A stretch of DNA of 64,000 nucleotides, from positions 22,085,930-22,149,929 of the forward strand of contig NC_082595.1 in the NCBI RefSeq assembly GCF_030936135.1. Reading direction: 5' to 3'. The number at the start of each line of letters is the position of its first letter. Positions within the stretch are counted from its first letter, which is position 1. Under the pieces are notes generated by a model that was not told the DNA's origin, made no database searches, and saw nothing but the letters and a program-made list of their open reading frames with translations. Of this stretch, positions 13,601-25,600 are shown in pieces. Source of the stretch: Gavia stellata (Eukaryota > Chordata > Aves > Gaviiformes > Gaviidae). Made by a program: the position numbers and the translations under genes.

Positions 13601-16600
13601 CTGGAACGAAACCTAGAGTTTAGAATGATCATAAAAGCTGTCATTGCTTAAATTTTATTTAAGACCAATACTGCAAATGTAGTTGCCAGGCCACAAAAAT
13701 GTGAGCAGTGAGTTGCAGTGCGCGCTCTCTCTGTATAAAAATGCATTTTCAAATTGGAGGAAAGGCCTAGTTTGTGCTTTGGAAGTACCTTTTGCCAACA
13801 GCAAAAATGTTTAAACGATAATAAAGTTCTAGTTCTGGGTTTGAACAACAGGTTCCTGAACAACTGGTTCTTGCTCCAATGCAAATGTCTTATAACTGTG
13901 TTGGAAGATGTATGATTATCATGGCTGGAAAGCCAAAGGAGCCTTCATGTGTTACTAAGACAGTAGAAATTCCCTGAGATCTCCTATGCATAGCTGCATT
14001 TTTCTACATTTATGTGAAATTTTTTGGAAGGTACTCATTCAGATTTTAAATAGACACTGGTTTTACTTAGAGCTCGATGAGACCCCAGGGTTAGGTGCTA
14101 CTCTTCCTTCCTAAAGTTCCATCCGGTGCCTTCAAATCATAGCAAACTGCATTTCTGTGACCCGGATAAATGCTGAGGCATGTAGGAAGAGCAGCTAATG
14201 ATAGAAGAGCTTACCGTTTTGGTGAGCTGCCATAGCTGGCACTCTGACATCATCGTAAGACCTGCCATCTGTAATGAGAATCATGATCTTTCTCTTGTTG
14301 GGTTTGGATTTGCTGAACAGCTGCTCAGAGGCATAGCTGATGGCTGCTCCTGTGCTTGTCCCACCACTCCAGTAACTGATCCTTTTAATAGCACTCAGCA
14401 CATCCTGCTTTGTGCTGTACTTGTCGAAGCTGAACTCGAGCCTTTGCTCGTAGGTATACTGAACAGCTCCGATGCGGGTGTCAGTGTCCGAAATCTCGAA
14501 CTCTTTGCTGATGTTGGCTACAAACTGGAGAACTGTGCGGAAGTTGCTGGTGCCGACGCTGCTGGAGCCGTCGATTACGAAACCGATGTCAGCTGAATTG
14601 AGGCATGTCTTGCTGCACACCAGCCGATCAGTGTCGCAGACCCGCTTCACCAGGGGCTGGACCACCTTGTGTAGGCTGAACCAGCTGGGCACATTGATGG
14701 AATAGAAACCATTTGTCCTGCACACTGCCTGCAAGACAACACAAGGATGAAGGCAATGGAAAGTCAGTCTGCCTGTTTCAGCTGGGTTATGTAGCTAAAT
14801 TGTAAATACATGCTTCTGGAAAGAGCAATGCTGCAGTCTGAAGTGGTGTCTCCTCCAGTCACCATCTGCTTCCCTGGGAAATGACGTCAATGTAACATCA
14901 CAGATGCTTCTGTAACAAGCCCGTTTTTCTTGCCTTTTTTAAAAAAGCTGTGGGATGGAGCTGATATTATAGTAGTGAAAGAAAAGTAATAAGCAAGTTT
15001 GTCACTCAAGCTTTTTTAGATAAGTTATATTGTTTGCAGATAAAGCAGCCAAATCACGGAGCTGCTGTTAGCGTGGCTCCAGTGGGCATTATATGTGTTT
15101 GCCAGGTGGCAACTTCAGTTCCCATCATTCAGGGCAACAAAGAAAGTTTTGCCTGCTGACAAACCCTACTACCTTGAACTGAAACTTGGGGCTGAAGCTG
15201 GGTTATCCTTGGCTCATACCCTTCTAAGCAGAAAAAAACCCACGCAGTTTTGGTGAAAATGCAAAAAGTCTGTAAAGATTCCCCATTGTGCTGGGTCTGC
15301 CAAATAGTAAAAAAAATAATTAATTTTTATAACTGAATACATGTAGGGAGCAGATCTGTGGGAGCCTTCTATAAGGTTAATGGGAGTGAGGTGAGTGTGG
15401 GTAGGAAGTAGGGGTGGCACAGAAGAGGAAGTGGGAGAAGTCAAGTGTGTGTGGGGAGTGGTGGGGACAGGCTGGATCAAACTGTCCTTGGCTTTAGCAT
15501 CTTTTAAATGCTAGTGCCTCAGGTCTCTGGCTAAGAAGATTTTGTTAAGCCAGGCTTTATCTATCAATTTCGTGTGTGTGTCTGAGTGTTTTAAAAGACC
15601 AAGGCACTGTTTTCTTTGTGTCTTGACTTGCATAAAGCCTAACAGCTCCAAGGGAGTTATAGTTCCCACCAGTCTGGACTCCTCACATTGTCCTGCTCTT
15701 GTTTGCTCTTACTGTCTTGCTGCTATTTTAGTGTTACGATGCAGCAGTATCAAGTCACTGTTCCCTTTTTACTTTCCTATTCTGAGCCCCCTCTACTCCC
15801 ACTTCTGCTGTATCCCTGGCAGGTTTGCAGAGACTCACTGTAGCTTTGCCCTTTTAAACACATTAAATGCAAATGAGACTACAATCCAATTAAATGCTGA
15901 CCAGAGACAGCGCAGCTTTCTGGAGCAGCTCTGAAACTCATGGGAGATTATTTCATGGCAGAGCGACATGGCTCAGATGGGAATCTGTTTTCTGAAAATA
16001 ACAGATAACTCAACCCTGCTTCCTGAGCCCAGCCTGGTCTGGCACTTGGTAGATACCTCCTGCCATAACTGGGTGCTGTCTTGCCCTGAAGCGCTGTTGA
16101 GCAGGCAGCTACTGTTAGTGCCAAATACAAATTGTTTAAAGCTTGCGTTCTCTTTTTTTGCTGCACGTGGCAGGGATTTACTCTTTTTCCAAGAGCTACC
16201 GTGAAGTCCATAGCAGTAGAAACAAACAACAGAAAGATAACCTGCATCTGACCAACAGTGGAAGCAAAATGTTTGAGTTATCCAGTATAGCTGAACAACT
16301 GAGATGTGCCTGTGTTGGGAGAGTCCCAACATTTGCATGTACGGGACCTGTTTGTAAATGCAACACTGACATTAAGTTGACAGAGCTCCTCAGCCTTTGC
16401 TGAGTGGGTGACGCACAGCAGGAGGCTGGTGGAAAGCTCAGGCTGCAATTGTGCTTTGTCATGCTACTGCGTATTTGGAAAACCTCTCGTCTTGGTGCGA
16501 CTGCAGGTTTGTGCCAATGTTTAGTCAGTAAAAAGCCATTTACTCCATGATGCACCTCAAACCAGAACTTTACTGACTTCATCCCCTTTCTGACTTCAGC

Positions 16601-19600
16601 ATTGCTGCCTGGCTCTTTGTACGGGATACAGTAGTACAAAGTATAGTATATAGACAGTATAAGCAGGACAAGAAATAACCATAAGTGGTAAGAAGGAAAG
16701 GGAAATGCCCTGAATGAAACAGCTTGGAAAATGTAGTCAGAGACAAGCTTCCGGACAGATGCCAGCCCAGTTAAGTACCTTGTCCACAAAGTTTGGTTCG
16801 ATAACATTCTGCTTCTCACTTTCAGCAGCTGCTTCAATAGTGACAAAGAAAATGTTGATCCCTGATTCTCTGGCCAGCCTGGAGGCCTCCTCCACTTTGT
16901 CGGTTGGCCACCCATCCACCATCACTACAACCACATTGGGTGCTCCACCTCGGTTTCCATTAGCATCCGAAAAGAAGTTTTTGTTAACAAATGAAAGTGC
17001 CTTCCCTGGAATAAAAGAGGAGAAGAGGATGAATTACAGGTCTGGAAGCACTCTGTCTGATAATATCTCACAGAAATGGTAGGCAGAGGGCTGATTCAAG
17101 TGTTGGAGCCCTGCTGAGAGCTGGGGAAAGTGGTTTCTGAGGTGGTACGAGCAGGAGGGCAGGTCGCTGCTGGTGGTGCCAGTGCTTCCTGAGCCTGCCT
17201 GTGCTGAACCTCATCTGCCCCCTCCCTGTGCCACAGGGGGACTAGGGGTGACAAGCTGGGTTAGCAAGGATCCCTGATACATCAGTGGGACCTGCCCACT
17301 TGTGACAGACTCGCAGTGCCCTGGACCAATGCGGGCAGGTCATGGTGGGAGCGGTACCCCTCGCCAGCCCTGCCCTAGCGCTGAGCACCATTCAGTCACA
17401 GCCCCTGTACCCAGTGAGGAGGTGCGGGCTCGCTACATCCCAGGCTCTGGACCCCTCCCCGAGCTGAGGACATGCAAGTAGCCCCATCACTTACCAACAT
17501 TGGAAAGTCCACCTTTCTGTGAGATTTTCTCAATGGCGTTTCTTAGGTCCTTGGAGTTGGCAAAAGTTTTTAAGTTAAATTCTGTGGAAGGGTCATCACT
17601 AAAAGAAGAAATGAGAGCAATTGTCATTTTTTTGCTCCACCTGCAACAATACAAAAGGTGTAGGACCCGTCTGTGCTACCCAGCTCCTGAGTGCAAGCTG
17701 GAGACACGTCAGCCACAGATCTACAGCTGCCAGAATGTGCAGTCATGCCCCACAGCAATGGGAGAAGCTGCATGAGAAGCTCTTACCCGTACTGAATGAT
17801 GCCCATCAGAGGACCAGTGGTGCCGATGCCAAGGGCTTGAGCCACGTTACCGAGGAACCGCTTCTGGAGCTGAAAGCGGCGTTTACCGATGCTCCAGCTC
17901 CCATCCATCAAGAAGGACAAATCAACCTTACAATCTGAGGAGAGACACAGAAACATGGAAAATATTTTTAGTCCTTTCTGGTTAGCTGTGCCTCTTGTGA
18001 GGAGCAAAGGCCTAAAAAGTGACTTGACTTGCTGCACAAGCTCTACGGAAAAGCCTTCAACAAGGACGAGTCACAGCTGGGGGCTCAAGTCTGTCCTGCT
18101 CATTGGTAAACATGGTCCTTGGCATGATTTTCTCCCATACAACATCCAAGCCCAGCTGGGTGACAAAAGGGCAAGAAGCTGTCCCCAGGGGTCAGTCTGG
18201 GAGCACCACATTTTGGGGCTAGGGAGGAGAGGTCAGCCACACAGGAGCAAGCTGGCTTGTGTCCTGTGCCCTCAGAGCCGCGGCTTGGGCTCGGCCCGCT
18301 TTATTCACAGCCCAGAGGTGGTGAGAGTTTGTAAAGCCAGATGTGACTGGAGAGCAGCTCTGTGGAAAGGGACCTGGGAGTCCTGGTGGACAACAGGATG
18401 ACCATGAGCCAGCAATGTGCCCTTGTGGCCAAGGCGGCCAATGGCATCCTGGGGTGCATCAAGAAGAGTGTGGCAAGCAGGTCAAGGGAGGTTATCCTCC
18501 CCCTCTACCCTGCCCTGCTGAGGCCGCATCTGGAGTACTGTGTCCAGTTCTGGGCTCCCCGGTTCAAGAAGGACAGGGAGCTGCTGGAGAGGGTACAGCA
18601 AAGGGCTACAAAGACGATTAGGGGACTGGAACATCTTTCTTATGAGGAAAGGCTGAGGGACTGGGGTCTTTTTAGTCTGGAGAAGAGAAGACTTAGGGGG
18701 GGATCTTATTAATGCTTATAAATACTGAAGGGGTGGGTGCCAGGAGGATGGGGCCAGTCTTTTTTCAGTGGTGCCCAGTGACAGGATGAGAGGTAACGGG
18801 CACAGACTTGGAGATAGGAAGTTCCATCTAAACATGAGGAGGGACTTCTCTGCTTTGAGGGTGGTAGAGCACTGGAACAAGCTGCCCAGAGAGATTGTGG
18901 AGTTTCCTTCTCTGGAGATATTCAAAGCTCGCCTGGATGCATTCCTGTGCAATCTACTCTAGGTGAACCTGCTCTGGCGGGGGTTGGACTAGATGATCTC
19001 CAGAGGTCCCTTCCAACCCCCATCATTCTGTGATTCTGTGACCCTTGGATTTTGCGGTCTGGCCACCTGTAGAGCCCAGGCTACAGAGATTTCCTTCGTT
19101 ATGATTTTGTGGGCTTAATTGGTATAATAGACGTAACAGGAACAGTTCTTCATATACTGTGTTAATGCTGCTCAGAAGGCGGGGAAGACCCACTGAATTC
19201 CCTAAATGTGTGGCGCCCGGGATGTGCTTCAGGGCAAAGGACATCGTGGGGTCTCTTCAAGGAGCTGCTGACAGCAATCCTGGCAACTCTGCGCTTCTGA
19301 ATGACAATCGTTCGGCAGCTTCATTCTGGGCTGGAGCTAACGTTAGGGATGATGATTTCACTTAGTGTGTTCAAGCTGAGCGAGGGCTCTTTTTGTATGT
19401 AGCTATAAGCTTGTACCTGTGTGTGCAGCAGCAGCAGTGTGCTGTTGTGTTGCCTCTCTGGGCTGAAAGCAATATTCTAGAAAAGCTATGCTTGCATCCA
19501 AACGAATGCTTCCCTCTAATTACACAGATGACCCTCATCTTCGTGCTTCTGTGAATGCTGTCTTCATCACTGCCAGCCTGCTTTTACGTCTCTGCAAGTT

Positions 19601-22600
19601 AGTGGTAAAACATTCATTGGTTGGACTGCGACCAGGAGTGGGATCAAAATTTGGCTTAACTAGAGCGCTAATTAACATTTTCCCCCTCTGGCGTCCGGGT
19701 CATCCCCATCTCTTGATTTCCCTCCGATGATGCCTCCTACCAATCAGACTGTCCAAAATAGTGTGTTTTAATCATTAGGTAGCCCGAAGGCTACAAAGCG
19801 CCAATTGTTCTTACTGGCTTATGCAACTGCCTCCCATCTCATTACCTTCAATTTTTTCTGCCATAGCTGTCTGTTTTTCTAGTTTTAATAATGCTGAATT
19901 ATAGAAGCGTGACTGAGAACTCTGTTCGTTCACAGCAGATCGTGAGGCAAGGCCGGGAACCAACAACAAATAATACCTCAATTAATGGCCAAGTTTTCCT
20001 GAATTTCCTGTCCTTCAAAGGGAGCTAGACCATGCAGTCTATATGTGGAAAGTGGGGAGTTTGTGAGCCAGCAGGGTCCAGGCACGCAAAGATCTACATA
20101 CATTTACATACAGACTTATATTTTTGGGGAGGATTCAGACAGAAGTATTTCGGTGCTGGGACATTAGTCGGACTCTGCAAGAGCACAGGCTAAAGGTGCT
20201 CTGTAAGGAGTTGTGCGCTTTCTGAGTTGCAGGGAGGCAAGATTTGAATTATAGCTTTTATGGTCCTAGAAGTATCAGCAGGATGAGAGTTTTGATTCTG
20301 GTGTGCCTTATCTCAGTTCAACTGCTGGAAACACAGCTGTGCTTGCCTGCATCTCTGCTACACTGAGCTCTACTTTCCTGCAGTGAGATTGGGTCTGTAG
20401 GGCAGATCCTTCCCCTTTTCTTCTTTCCCTTATTTCTGTATCAGTTCTAGGTCTATTTGACATCTTTGATAGGAAAAAAAGTACTTTTAAGTATTAGGAG
20501 GAGTGCCTGGGAATATATAGACATTTGGTTCAGTAGTCAATGTAAAAAACTTGGAATGCCGTTTCTGCACGAGACGGCATTCAGCTGCTGGAGGATGGGC
20601 AAGAGAGAACCCGGGTGCCGGTGGGAGGGTGAAGCCCCCTCTCCAAGGCAGCTTCCCATGAGGAGGCAGCAGACGACCCCATCTCTCCGCTCAGAGCTTG
20701 CTTTCTCTTTCTCGTTCTATTCTGGGCCCCATCTAAAGATGAGTTAATGGGCAAATCTGCCTTTAATTATAAAGGGCTGTAGAAGATTTCCTTTTCAGAG
20801 CACGGGACCCTACATCTCCATCCCCGGACTAAGGGATCCTCGATGGTCCCTCTGCATCCCTTCTCTCCTTGCTGCAGCAAGTGCTGGGTCCCTTTCTCAG
20901 GTGGTTTCCTTTCCTCCCACCCACTGCTGTGGGAAGGGGGCCCACACTCAGCATAGCCATGGGAGTCTGCTCTAGTCAGCAGGGCTCGCTCATCTAACCC
21001 TGGCTGCAACACATTGGTTTGCTGTCCTCCACCATCAAAGTCCGTGAGTGAAGCTCTGTGCCCCAGGAACGTGGAGCTGATACTGCCCGGGAAGAGGTAG
21101 CCATGAGCAGCCACCATCTCCCTGCCCAGGTAAGCTAAATCTTGGCTGTTATTTCCTTCCCTGTAGAAGCAAAAACCAATTATGTGTATGAGATGGGTCA
21201 GTGGAGAGCGCTCATTGTTCCTCTGCAAGGGAAAAATGCATTCCTTGAGTTTCTTAGGCTTTCTTGAAAACTTACCTTTTGCTGTTTATTTTGAATGCAT
21301 TCTAGCAACATGTAATTAATAAAATGGTATCCCTTAATTATGAAATTAATTCTGAAGTACGTACTTGGGTTCCCCTGGGAGATGGATTCCAGTGGCTTCG
21401 GATTCAATTCTTCCTTTGAACTGAAACCTAGAGAGAGGAAGGAAAGGCTCCATTGGTGTGTGCTCGGTGGCTGCCCTTGCTCTGGAAGGAAGCAGGCAAT
21501 GGGGTGGCTGCAGAGTGTCCCCTGGCCTGAGGATTGACGTGGGAGTGAAATAAGGATGGGGAGCACATCCTTGGAGCTTACCTTTTTCCACCTACGTCGC
21601 TTCTAGGATAACACAAGAGTAGAGGCTTTTCTAGAAGTGCCACCAAAATCTCTTCAAACACCAACTCTGACTCCCCTTTGCGAGTCAGTCCCCTCAATGC
21701 AAGGGCCTGAGAGCAGCATGCACAAGTAGAGGGCTCCTCAGGTGCAGAGGCTGGTAGCCGTGGTGCAGGGTGATGACATCCCAGCACTTTGCCTCTGAGA
21801 GAACCGGCGCTGCCACTCCGTTGGCTCGCTGTGCTTTACAATGAGCTGCACAACGTCTGAAGCAGACGGGTGACAGATTTAGCGTGTTGCTTTTCTGTCT
21901 GGAGAGGAAGGCACGGGCAACAACTCACCCCACCGTGTTACAGCTGGGGAAGCAATGCAAGCCGCAGGTCCTCAGGTGCTCCCGGAGGACTGGGTTATTT
22001 TGGGAAGCACAAAAGAAACAGGGTAAATGGTGGTAGAGAGCTACAGCCAAGTCATGGGAAACAGTCTCATGGGTCACTAGTGGATTTTAGCTGAGGCCCC
22101 AACTGAGATATTTGGATGGTAGCAGCCTTGTGAACATGAGTTTATGTCCTTGTGAGATGCACTGACTCACAGATCATCGTCATGCTGGCGTCAGAAGTTT
22201 TGAAAATGCTGAACTTCACTCATGACTTGAATGTCTGGTGAGAGTCATCTACAGTACAGCATCTCCCTCCCGAGCAAGGGCAAAGAGCTGTTTCTTTTCT
22301 CTACAGTATGACAAGATTAAGGGGATTTAGCTGGGATAATCCTCAGAAGAGACAGCAATGATCAGACAAGCGCCAAACCGAATGCTCACCAAGGAAGCAG
22401 TTAGTCAAAAGAACAGCAGAATCTTATTATTTTTGTAAACTGCACATTAATTTTTATACAAAAAGGAGGAGGAAAACTTCCTTAAATCTTCATCACCAAA
22501 TAAGTCAAGGAAAGACTACGGACTTCAGAGAGAGAGTAAAAAGGTAACTTTAGAAAGTGTGAGCTTAATATAGAAAAAATATGAGAAATTACTAGGTGCC

Positions 22601-25600
22601 ACAGAGTTTGTCTCTCCACTGCAGCCAGCCACGAGCAAGCCAAGCATGAAAGCATCAGTGTATGTAAGGAGAGCAGGCAGCAAAGGGACATCAGCAAAGT
22701 TCACCACCTAAATATGATGGGAGGTGTAACAGCTCTGAGCACATGCACCGCCTAAGCTTATTGCTCTAGATACTAATAACCAAGAGATAATAATGCCAAA
22801 ACCAGCCAAGAAAATAGCAGGAAATACCATCTCCAGCTCCCTCCATCACCATTCCTATTTCCATTCCAGTTAGGCCTAATGATCCACCCTTCATAAGGGG
22901 CAAATACAACTACTTTGAGTCCTTCCATCTGGATGCTGAAAGCTGCACCTAGTTTTGGGTCAGGGGCCAAGTTTGTATTAAGTCTGAGTATGCAGTTCCT
23001 CATGTAAAGCTGACCTGATGCCTGATGCCCCACCGGGAGGCTATAGCACACTGTAGCACCCTTACAGGACAGAAAGGTTGCTTTCTCTTCTTTTTTTTAA
23101 ATTCAGCTGCCAGTGAAGAAGGTTTCTACTGCAGGGGCTAAACTGACCTGCCAACAGCAGCACTGCGTGGTTTGCCTCCGCTTTGCTGTCCCCAGGCATC
23201 TGCTGTTGCCTCTCTCTAGAGACAGGACGCTAAGCTAGCTGGAGCACTGGGCTCGGCCTTGTACAGGAGCCCACGTGGTTGTGTATGAATGAAATAGGTA
23301 AAGGGCACAAAGATTAGCCCTACTTTGTTTATGGCAAGAGCTAGTGATTTCTTTGTGTGTTTTGTTTGAGAATTTCATGGGTTATGACTGGCCGGGTTAG
23401 GGCAGCCCCAGGGCTGGTGTCGCTTTTTGTCACTGCACACGTGGTGCCCTGCAGTGCCTGCAGCCCCCGCGCGCAGCCTCCCTGCGCTCCTACCCAACCT
23501 TTGGAGGAGATACTTTCTCGAAAGGGCATAGGGGCTCTCCACCCATCCCAACATTGGCTTTTGTGCCAGAAATGCCTCACCCCCACGGTTAGTGGAGCCA
23601 GTCCTCTCCTGCCAGAGCAGGCTGGCCCCGTTCAAAGGCGGGCTGGCGAGCCAGGCTCCCGCTGTCTTTGTCCCTCCCGGCAGGAGCTGTTGTCCAGCAT
23701 GTAGCTGGCTTGTGCCTCTTGTCCTGCCACTCCTCTGCACACCTGGGACAAGCTCCTAGGCGAGAAACAGGGCAGAGGGCTCCTGGTGGTGTGCGCTTGC
23801 CCATTTGGATGGGGGAAACATCAACGGGGGAGGCAGAGTGGTGGTGCTGGGCAGCACTGCCTGAGGCTGGGCACTGGCTCCTGACTGAGGAAGAGTGACA
23901 TTTTTGGAACAGGGGTGATGCAAAACAGCCCTGTCCAGTGACATCTGCCGCAGCAAACATTTCTGACCTGCCTCAGGCCTAAGAGTCTTGCTGCCAGGGA
24001 CCAAATCTGCCTTTGGCCTGATGAAGGGCACGAGGCAAATCCTGTACAGGTGCAGCTGCTGCTCCCGAGAGAGAAACCCTCTGCCATGTCAGACATTGAG
24101 GGGAGTGGGTGACTGAGCAGTATTTTAACTGAAAATACTTGATGGGAGCAAACCCCCCAGCTGCAGGCACGGAGAGGCACGAGTGTGGCCTGAGGAGGCA
24201 CCGGTGACATGAGGTGCAAGCAGCAGCAGTGCAGGGAGGGGAGACAGGACAGGGTTAGGGGAGGAGAGAGAATTTTGGGCTTAGGCTGGTGTGTGTCTCT
24301 GGCTGCTCCTTGGATAAACGTGAAGGAGGGCAGTTCAGCAGCCAGGCAAAGTAAAGCAAAGGAGCAGGAGCTGCGGGAGAGCACTTTGAAGGAAGTGGCC
24401 ACGGGCCCAAGTGTTTCTTGCAGGCTGAGGCTGGGCTGTGCACTCGTGCCTGGTGACCCTGCTGCTCCACCAGCAGCCACAGCCTCCCAAACCCGGGAGA
24501 GGAAAAGCTCACCGGTATGATTTGGCAATGCCCCCTCTTTGCCCTTGCTTTGCCCCTGTGTAAATGCCTGCAGGCACAGTCCCATGGACACTTCCAGGTG
24601 GTGCAAACCAGCCCCGCTGCCCAAAGGCAGAGCCCTCCTCTCGCCAGGCACCCTCCCGCCTGTTCCTGCCCTGCTATCAGCCTGCGTGCCTGCCCGGTGT
24701 CAGCGGGACGCAAGGAGAAGGGGGCACGAAAGGAATTAAACTGAGAAGAAAGAAAAATGATGGGCTGGACCAGCTCCCTGATGCATCTCACCCTCTAGCC
24801 ATGCAGGTGCCTGGGCAGAGGGTGGCTGGGAGGCAAGACAGCTCTTTTTGCTGGCAGTGCTGGCTTATGGTGGGTTTATCTGATGCAGAAGTTACAGGCT
24901 TGAGAGAGAGTCAAAGGAAGCAATGACTTGGACCCATACATAGCCTCTCTTTGTCAATGACATGGATGAGAATGATTGTGGTTTTTTTCTTTAAAACCTG
25001 AAACAGTGAGCAGCTTGCCCTCCTGACTGTGTATGTTCCAGTACAGGCTTTAATTACATGGGCACATAACAGTTCTTCAGTAATGGACCATCCTGCAGCC
25101 TGCACACCACATACCTCACATGTGCCAGCTTGGTATCCCATGTGTGCAGTTCCCCCAGCTTGCCTTATTTGCAGAACAAAAAGTAGGTGGATTTAACACC
25201 ATAGTGAAATTAGATATTAACATGTGCCATTCATTTTAGTGATTAAGTTGTACAGGAAAGCTAATTCATAGTTATCTGCCTCATGCATTTATCTGCATCC
25301 AATACAATCCATATTCCTTACCCATGCATACAGCTGACATTAGCTTTGTTGGTATGGAAAATCCAGGCGAAGGAGATGCAGCACTTTTCATTTTTATTTG
25401 CCAGTGCAATTACCAGTTCTTGAAGGTTGTGGGTCAGCTGGCTGATCTGTGCTTAGTGTAACAATAAGGTCACCCACCAAATAATCTTCCCCAACTAATT
25501 GGGGAGGCAGTCAGTCTCTATGGGCCTCCCTGTTCTGCCAGTCCAATTTAATGTTGTTATTGCCATGGGAATTTCAACTCACTGCATGGGCAGTCTACTC

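Larger units (their letters stand above)
17935..21364 (-). other. VIT: VIT intron 9 (between exons 9 and 10)
   Basis: About 3.4 kb, with donor GTACGT and acceptor TGTGTCTCTCCTCAG. It contains the CR1 fragment at 18342-19040 on the opposite strand. The remainder is unique-looking. A minus-strand frame at 20767-21228 has no recognisable homology and its candidate ends do not fit the required phase. Confidence 0.85.

Noticed and set aside
16196..16915. 239-codon minus-strand open frame
   Set aside because: It overlaps VIT exon 12 in a different frame and runs through the donor into intron; the vWFA1 frame is the conserved one.
20767..21228. Possible additional VIT linker exon
   Set aside because: The translation resembles nothing in vitrin, and the phase-1 chain is already complete with exon 9 at 21365-21427.
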